The notes under the pieces were generated by a model. That model was not told where the DNA came from. It did no database searches and saw only the letters and a list, made by a program, of their open reading frames with translations. From TMED88 sp964515335 (GTDB taxonomy: Bacteria > Myxococcota_A > UBA9160 > UBA4427), in the NCBI GenBank assembly GCA_964515335.1, contig CAZETS010000005.1, forward strand, positions 1 through 64,000: a stretch of 64,000 nt of DNA. The letters are read 5' to 3'. How positions within the stretch are numbered: the first letter of the stretch is position 1; each line of letters opens with the position of its first letter. This document shows positions 59,486 through 64,000 of this stretch, in pieces. A program made the position numbers and the translations under genes.

Positions 59486-60124
59486 TCAGCCGGCGCGCCG
59501 GAGTGCGTCGGCGACCACCTCGAGCCGGTCGTTGCCGAAGTACATGTCGTCGCCGTCGACGAACATCGTGGGCGACCCGAAGCCACCGCGCGCGATCAGC
59601 TCGTCGGTGGCATCGCGGAGCCTCTGCTTGCAGGCCGGCTCCGCGATCTTCTCGAGCAGCTCGTCCGGGTCGAGGCCGACCTGCTCGGCGATGCCGCGCA
59701 CGACGTGGTCCTGCGAGATGTCCGCGAGGTTGCCCCAATAAGCCTCGAAGGCCGCGCGTGCGAACGCCACCAGGCGCCCGTGCTCGGCGGCCACCGAACA
59801 GCCGCGCATCACCTTCACGCTGTTGACGGGAAAGACCGTAGGCTGACCGATCACGAGTCCCGTCGAGCGCGCCCAGTCGGCGAGGTCCTTGAAGTAGTAC
59901 TTCGCCTTGCGGCCGGCCGCGCTCGTCTCGCCCTGGGCGAGCCGCTCGGGGATCTTCGCCCGCTGCTCGTAGACGTCCCGGTTGATCGCGTTGAAGACGC
60001 CACCGACGAGGATCGGACGCCACACGATCTCGGCGCCCGTGTGCTCCACGATCGGCTGCACGCGATGGAAGGCCAGATACGTCCAGGGGCTCGAGCAGTC
60101 GAAGAAGAACTCGAGGCGCGGCAT
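59486..60124 (-). CDS. DsbA-family / 2-hydroxychromene-2-carboxylate isomerase-like protein
   Basis: The 212-residue protein has the thioredoxin-like fold with inserted helical domain. It opens with LEFFFDCSSPWTYLAF, where the CxxC of DsbA is replaced by SSPWTY, typical of HCCA isomerases and kappa-class glutathione transferases, which use a serine. IVWRPILVGGVFN and GGFGSPTMFVDGDDMYFGNDRLEVV near the end are further family blocks. It could isomerise aromatic degradation products or act with glutathione; no degradation genes are near. ATG at 60124. Confidence 0.88.
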   Translation of the reverse strand: MPRLEFFFDCSSPWTYLAFHRVQPIVEHTGAEIVWRPILVGGVFNAINRDVYEQRAKIPERLAQGETSAAGRKAKYYFKDLADWARSTGLVIGQPTVFPVNSVKVMRGCSVAAEHGRLVAFARAAFEAYWGNLADISQDHVVRGIAEQVGLDPDELLEKIAEPACKQRLRDATDELIARGGFGSPTMFVDGDDMYFGNDRLEVVADALRRAG

Positions 60125-60180
60125 GCGGGCACGCTAGCAGGCGGGTGCCGAAAGCGGGCCGGCCTGCTTCGGGTCGCGGG

Positions 60181-60924
60181 TCATCGAGCAGTCGCCTCCT
60201 GGGCCGAGCGCACCAACACGCGGCCGCACCGCGGACAGCAGGCGAGCAAGTCGTCGGGCTCGGCGCGAATGCGGTTGTACTCGACGACCGGCAGTCTGAC
60301 GCGACACGCCCCGCACGTTCCCTTCGTCAGCTCGGCGGCGGCCCGGCCGCCGAGACGCTCCTTGGTGCGCAGCCGGTCGTACTCTTCGAGGATCGCGGCC
60401 GGCAATCCGACCCGGCCCGCTTCCCATCGATCGGTCAGCTCGGCGAGCTCGCCGTCGATCACGCCCTCGGCCCGGGCGATGGCGTCGCTTGCGTCGGCTG
60501 CCTCCTGGTCGATCGCCGCGCGTGTGGCCCGGTTCGCCGAGATCTCGCCCTCGACCCGGTCGATCTCCTCGAGCAGATCCATCTGCTGCTGCTCGTGGTC
60601 GGACTGGCGGGCGCGCACCAGCGCGACCTCCTCCTGCATGGCCTGGAGCTCTTTGGCGACCTTGACGCTGCCCGAGTAGAGGGTGCCCTCGAGGTCGGCC
60701 GCCTGCTCGGCGATCTCCTCGACCCGCACGGCGGCCTCGCTCTCGGATGCCGCCAGGGCCGCCCGGCGCTCGCCGAGCTCGACGTGCGCGGCGTCCGTCG
60801 AGGCGGCGCGCCGCTGCAGCTCACGCAGGCTCTCGCGTTCGGGCAGGGTGCGGCGGCGCTCGATCAATGCGTCGCGTTCGAGGTCGATGGTCTGAACGCC
60901 GAGCAATCCGAGGCTGACGGGCAC
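60181..60924 (-). CDS. coiled-coil protein with C-terminal C4 zinc ribbon
   Basis: The 247-residue protein is a long coiled coil (about 12-180) followed by a zinc ribbon with four cysteines: CGACRVRLP and CCPRCGRVLV (C-x2-C ... C-x2-C) at the C-terminus. This order matches the widespread zf-RING_7/DUF164 proteins (CT398, HP0958-like), some of which act with sigma-54 or flagellar RNA in other bacteria. The function in this lineage is unknown. It is monocistronic and divergent from the kinase-like gene. Confidence 0.82.
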   Translation of the reverse strand: MPVSLGLLGVQTIDLERDALIERRRTLPERESLRELQRRAASTDAAHVELGERRAALAASESEAAVRVEEIAEQAADLEGTLYSGSVKVAKELQAMQEEVALVRARQSDHEQQQMDLLEEIDRVEGEISANRATRAAIDQEAADASDAIARAEGVIDGELAELTDRWEAGRVGLPAAILEEYDRLRTKERLGGRAAAELTKGTCGACRVRLPVVEYNRIRAEPDDLLACCPRCGRVLVRSAQEATAR

Positions 60925-61010
60925 CGGGTGAGCGTATCACGCCAACAGCGGGACGACTCGGCGAGCGGTCGCAACTGCGGTCGCCCGGGCGCTGTGTTAA
61001 CCGTCCGTCG

Positions 61011-61943
61011 ATGACCGATCTCCCGACGCCGGACATCCGGGCGCGCATCGACGCGCTGCTCGGCGCGAGGACCGTCGAGCACCAGCCCACCGAGGGCGGC
61101 TACTCGCCGGCGGCGCGCTGGCGGGTCCGTACGGCGGGGGGCGAGCGCGCGTTCGTCAAGATGCCGCGAAACGAGCACTCGCTGCGGGCGATCCGCACCG
61201 AGAGCGGCGTCCTGCAGACACTGGCCGACCGGGGCCTCGACTTCGCGCCGCGCTTCATCGCCTTCGAGGACGATCCGGTCCAGCCGCTGCTCGTCATCGA
61301 AGACCTCGGCGACGCCCGCTGGCCCCCGCCCTGGGACGAAGCCCTCGTCGATCGTGTCCGCGACACGCTGGCCCGCATGCACGACACGCCGACCACCCTG
61401 GCGCCCTTCTCGGAGGTGCACGCGGGCGAGGACGGAGGCTGGCGCGACGTCGCCGACGACCCCGCGCCGTTCCTCGCGCTCGGCCTCGCCTCGCGGGAGT
61501 GGCTCGAAGCCTCGCTCCCCGCGCTGATCGACGCCGAAGCACACGCCGAGTTGGACGGTGAATCGCTCACCCACTTCGACGTGCGCAGCGACAACCTCTG
61601 CCTGGCCGACCGCGGCGTGGTGCTGATCGACTGGAACTTCGCCTGCGCGGGCAACCCGAAGCTGGACCTCGGCTGCTGGCTGCCGAGCCTGCAGATGGAG
61701 GGCGGGCCGGCCCCCGAGTCGCTGCTCGCCGGCGAGCCCGAAGTGGCAGCGTGGGTGAGCGGCTTCTTTGCGGCGCGGGCCGGACTGCCCGTGATCCCCT
61801 CGGCGCCGAGCGTGCGCGACGTGCAGATCGCGCAGCTCCGCACCGCGCTGCCGTGGGGCGCGCGGGCGCTCGGGCTGCCTGTCCCCGACGGCCCGGCGCT
61901 CAGTCGATCCGGTCGCCGACGAAGAGATAACGGTTCAGGCTGA
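61011..61943 (+). CDS. aminoglycoside phosphotransferase-like kinase
   Basis: The 310-residue protein has the APH/choline-kinase fold: an N-terminal lobe with ERAFVKMPRNEHSLRAIRTESGVLQTLA (ATP lysine in FVKMP), the catalytic loop LTHFDVRSDNLCLADRGVVLIDW (H-x-D-x4-N followed by the metal-binding D before W). Members phosphorylate small molecules such as antibiotics, choline, homoserine or acyl-CoA substrates; some are fused to acyl-CoA dehydrogenases. The last ~45 codons overlap the convergent methyltransferase gene. The substrate cannot be assigned. ATG at 61011. Confidence 0.85.
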   Translation: MTDLPTPDIRARIDALLGARTVEHQPTEGGYSPAARWRVRTAGGERAFVKMPRNEHSLRAIRTESGVLQTLADRGLDFAPRFIAFEDDPVQPLLVIEDLGDARWPPPWDEALVDRVRDTLARMHDTPTTLAPFSEVHAGEDGGWRDVADDPAPFLALGLASREWLEASLPALIDAEAHAELDGESLTHFDVRSDNLCLADRGVVLIDWNFACAGNPKLDLGCWLPSLQMEGGPAPESLLAGEPEVAAWVSGFFAARAGLPVIPSAPSVRDVQIAQLRTALPWGARALGLPVPDGPALSRSGRRRRDNGSG

Positions 61944-62688
61944 AGAAGTAGCGCCCCTCGCGGCCGAGCTGATCGAGCTCTGCGAGCCAGCCCTTCGCGT
62001 CGTCCTTCGTGCAGGCGCGCCGGCCCGCCGAAAAGCCGGCGATCATCTTCGTGAGGTGCCAGCTGAAGGCGTTGCGGTGGTGCTCGGGGTTGAGCATCGG
62101 GATGGCGCGCCGGTCGCGCACGCGAAAGCCGGCCGCCTTCATCTGTGCGCCGAGGGTGCGCGGCAGCCCGCGGTGCACGAAGTGCTCGTCCCAGGCGTCG
62201 AGGATGCGGGCCAGCCGGTCCGGGTCCCCGGTGTGGACGACCAGCGAGTCGTAGTCGGTATCGAGCACCGCCAGACGACCGCCCGGCCGCAGCACGCGAC
62301 GCACCTCGGCGAGCGCGCCGGGGATGTCGGGCACGTACTCGTAGACCTGAGTGGTCACCACGGCGTCGAAGCTCGCGTCGGGATACGGGAGCCTGGCGGC
62401 GTCGCCCTGCTCGAAGGACGCCTGGGGCAGGTCCTCGCAGCGGCGGCGCGCGACGGCGAGCATCGGCTCGGACTGATCGAAGCCCGCGGCGCGGCCCTCG
62501 GGGCCGACGGTGAGCGCCAGATCGCGAAGCAGCAGCCCCGGCCCGCAGCCGATGTCGAGCACGTGCTGGCCGGGCTCGAGGCCGAGCGCCCCCAGCACGA
62601 TGACTCGCTGCTCGACGACGTCGCTGGTCAGGTAGGCGGCCTCGAGGCCACGGGCCGCCGCCTCGTCGAACTCGATACCCCGAGCCAC
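61900..62688 (-). CDS. SAM-dependent methyltransferase (UbiE/MenG-like)
   Basis: The 262-residue protein has motif I VLDIGCGPGLLLRDLA (about residues 43-58), a typical acidic motif II (GFDQSEPML), motif post-I DAARLPYPDASFDAVVTTQVYEYV and VLRPGGRLAVLDTDYDSLV. The overall pattern is that of the UbiE/MenG and arsenite methyltransferase group, but the cysteines of ArsM are missing. The C-terminal region (after about 150) is family-specific. It overlaps the 3' end of the kinase-like gene by 44 bases (convergent) and lies five bases after the sensor gene, so it shares its operon. Confidence 0.85.
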   Translation of the reverse strand: MARGIEFDEAAARGLEAAYLTSDVVEQRVIVLGALGLEPGQHVLDIGCGPGLLLRDLALTVGPEGRAAGFDQSEPMLAVARRRCEDLPQASFEQGDAARLPYPDASFDAVVTTQVYEYVPDIPGALAEVRRVLRPGGRLAVLDTDYDSLVVHTGDPDRLARILDAWDEHFVHRGLPRTLGAQMKAAGFRVRDRRAIPMLNPEHHRNAFSWHLTKMIAGFSAGRRACTKDDAKGWLAELDQLGREGRYFFSLNRYLFVGDRID

Positions 62689-62692
62689 CCCG

Positions 62693-63784
62693 CTACTCGT
62701 CGGCCGGGGCGGGCGACGATCCGCGCTGGATCGTCTCGACGATCACCTCGCGCAGCCGCACCGGGTCGACCGGCTTCTTGAAGATCACGCCCTCGAGGCC
62801 CTTCATGCGCGAGCGCTTGATGATGTGGTCCTTGTCGTAGTGGAACGCCGTCATCATCAGGACCGGCAGGTCGGGCAGCCGCTCGCGCACGTGCAGGTAG
62901 AGCTGGTGGCCGTCCATGCGCGGCATCACGACGTCGGTGAGCATCAGGTCGAAGGTCCGAGAGGAAAGCTCGTCGAGGGCCTCGAGGCCGTCGTGCGCGA
63001 CCTCGACCGAGCAGCCGTCCGCCTCGAGGATCTCCTTCAGGGTGTTGCAGATGCCGCGATCGTCGTCGACGACGAGCAGCTGCAGTCCGGCGAGCCGCGC
63101 GTCGTGCCGGGCGTGGCGGGTCTCGTCGCGGCGCAGGTCGATCATTCGCGCCGGCCCCACGTAGCCGACCGTCTCGTAGGTGTCCTTCTGCACCATCTCG
63201 CCGAGCCGATCGAGGACGTCCGAGACCCGGGCCACCTCGCGGCGAATCGCGTCGATCCGCTCGTCCTCGACCGAGCAGTCGCGCTCGCCCGCGAGCCGGG
63301 AGATCTCGTTCTCGAGCAGCTGGCACTGGTTGAGGATCACCGCGAGCGGGTTGTTGATCTCGTGGGAGAGGCCGATCGCCACCTCGCCGAGGGTCGCGAG
63401 CTGGTCCTTGTGGAGGATCTCTCGCAGGTCCTTCGCGTACCCGATCGTGCCGTTCTCGTCGCCGCCGTCGTCGTAGAGCAGGGTGCCCGAGATGGCGACC
63501 GGGATCTTCTCACCCGACATCGTGAGGAATTCGGTCTGGAAGCTCTGTACGATGCCGGCGCCGCCGTGCTCGGGGCTGCGCATCGCGTTGGCGACGCGCC
63601 GGGCCTCGTCGATGCTCGAGTAGAAGAGGCCGACGAAGCGGCCGAGCACCTCGTCGCTCGTGTAGCCGAGGCTTCGCGAGGCGCCGTCGTTGTAGTAGAC
63701 GACGCGCCCCTTGCGATCGGTCGCGACCACGATGTCGGTCGAGCGGTCGGTCAGCCGCTCGAGCATCTCTCGTGTCAACGCCAT
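62693..63784 (-). CDS. PAS-HisKA-receiver hybrid sensor protein lacking an ATPase domain
   Basis: The 363-residue protein has a PAS domain (about 8-120, with ATDRKGRVVYYNDGASRSLGY), an HisKA dimerisation domain with the phospho-acceptor H141 in GLSHEINNPLAVI, and a C-terminal receiver (about 234-355) with acidic pocket VVDDDRG, phospho-acceptor D284 in MLTDVVMPRMDG and lysine in IFKKPVDP. The HATPase_c domain that normally follows HisKA is absent: only about 60 residues lie between the two. It could be a phosphotransfer or competitor protein that works with another kinase. The cofactor or signal bound by the PAS domain is not evident. Confidence 0.85.
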   Translation of the reverse strand: MALTREMLERLTDRSTDIVVATDRKGRVVYYNDGASRSLGYTSDEVLGRFVGLFYSSIDEARRVANAMRSPEHGGAGIVQSFQTEFLTMSGEKIPVAISGTLLYDDGGDENGTIGYAKDLREILHKDQLATLGEVAIGLSHEINNPLAVILNQCQLLENEISRLAGERDCSVEDERIDAIRREVARVSDVLDRLGEMVQKDTYETVGYVGPARMIDLRRDETRHARHDARLAGLQLLVVDDDRGICNTLKEILEADGCSVEVAHDGLEALDELSSRTFDLMLTDVVMPRMDGHQLYLHVRERLPDLPVLMMTAFHYDKDHIIKRSRMKGLEGVIFKKPVDPVRLREVIVETIQRGSSPAPADE

Positions 63785-63794
63785 GGCGCGGCGA

Positions 63795-64000
63795 TCACTC
63801 GATGCCCTGCTCGGCGAGCCAGCGCTCGGCGTCGATCGACGCCATGCAGCCCGTGCCGGCCGCCGTCACCGCCTGGCGGTAGACCGGGTCGGCAACGTCG
63901 CCGCACGCGAACACGCCCTCCACCGAGGTGCGCGTCGTGCCCGCCGTGACCCGGAGGTAGCCGGCATCGTCGAAGTCGAGCTGGCCGGCGAAGAGCTCGG
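63795..64000 (-). CDS. trxB: thioredoxin reductase TrxB, C-terminal part (cut by window edge)
   Basis: The last 67 residues of a protein are present. They read GVFACGDVADPVYRQAVTAAG near the middle, the FAD-binding GD motif and following region shared by thioredoxin reductases, and end with CMASIDAERWLAEQGIE. The upstream FAD, NADPH and CxxC active-site parts lie beyond 64000. It lies eleven bases upstream of the sensor gene on the same strand. Confidence 0.85.
   Translation of the reverse strand, partial: ELFAGQLDFDDAGYLRVTAGTTRTSVEGVFACGDVADPVYRQAVTAAGTGCMASIDAERWLAEQGIE

Overview
The window is a GC-rich bacterial chromosome segment (roughly two thirds G+C by eye) that is almost fully coding. 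Outer-membrane and lipid A type functions (a Pal-like OmpA lipoprotein, an LpxL/HtrB-type acyltransferase, several lipobox proteins), coenzyme F420 genes (cofG, cofH) and codon use that favours G/C at third positions fit a Gram-negative of the broad deltaproteobacterial assemblage (Myxococcota, Desulfobacterota or Binatota-like). That placement is inference; no rRNA gene is present. Many neighbouring genes overlap through ATGA, GTGA or TGATG junctions, so long translationally coupled operons are the rule.

Layout. 1-500: no convincing gene. 0.5-3.6 kb: DUF4079-like membrane protein, molybdopterin-binding (CinA/MoaB-like) protein, 2Fe-2S ferredoxin, CbiX-type chelatase, NUDIX hydrolase, CcmI-like lipoprotein. 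3.9-6 kb: a TPP riboswitch with an enlarged P5 arm, then thiC. 6.6-8.2 kb: a small acidic protein, a metalloprotease ending in a sliding-clamp-binding motif, and a Lon N-terminal-domain protein. 8.2-10.2 kb: AT-rich segment and a somewhat divergent dnaA. 10.2-13.3 kb: sugar aminotransferase, a remnant of an epimerase, polyprenyl-phosphate-type glycosyltransferase, methyltransferase. 13.3-15.8 kb: cofH-cofG (FO synthase). 15.9-31 kb: a large minus-strand lipid operon, fabH-fabA-fabG-fabZ-fabF-acpP-plsC-like-PPTase-single-chain acetyl-CoA carboxylase-folB-lpxL, followed by a small monooxygenase and a GPH transporter. 31.3-36.6 kb: DinG-like helicase, ThDP enzyme, Pal. 36.9-39.8 kb: MFS transporter and rhodanese-fused ThiI. 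39.9-42.2 kb: ECF sigma / repeat-encoded peptide / anti-sigma / DUF3106 operon. 42.3-50.5 kb: hydrolase, SRPBCC protein, GT-C/TPR protein, SppA, glycosyltransferase, ABC exporter, PilZ protein. 50.6-55 kb: NudC, degenerate aldo-keto reductase, SMP-30, VOC protein, rlmE, rplC. 55.3-58.9 kb: AlkP-superfamily enzyme plus two glycosyltransferases. 58.9-64 kb: META lipoprotein, DsbA-like isomerase, zinc-ribbon protein, APH-like kinase, methyltransferase, hybrid sensor protein and the 3' end of trxB at the window edge.

The most striking unit is the lipid operon. It holds every step of a type II fatty acid synthase (condensation, reduction, two kinds of dehydratase, carrier protein, carrier-activating PPTase) together with its own malonyl-CoA supply, an acetyl-CoA carboxylase of about 1890 residues on one chain with the domain order of the eukaryotic enzyme, and two acyltransferases to place the product. 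It looks like a self-contained pathway for a dedicated acyl chain. Other points of note are the protease with a C-terminal QLTLF motif, the rplC-rlmE junction where rlmE has no usable start codon and lies in frame behind the rplC TAG, the riboswitch with an inserted P5 domain, and a 12-bp tandem repeat encoding an MKRS-repeat peptide between a sigma factor and its anti-sigma factor.
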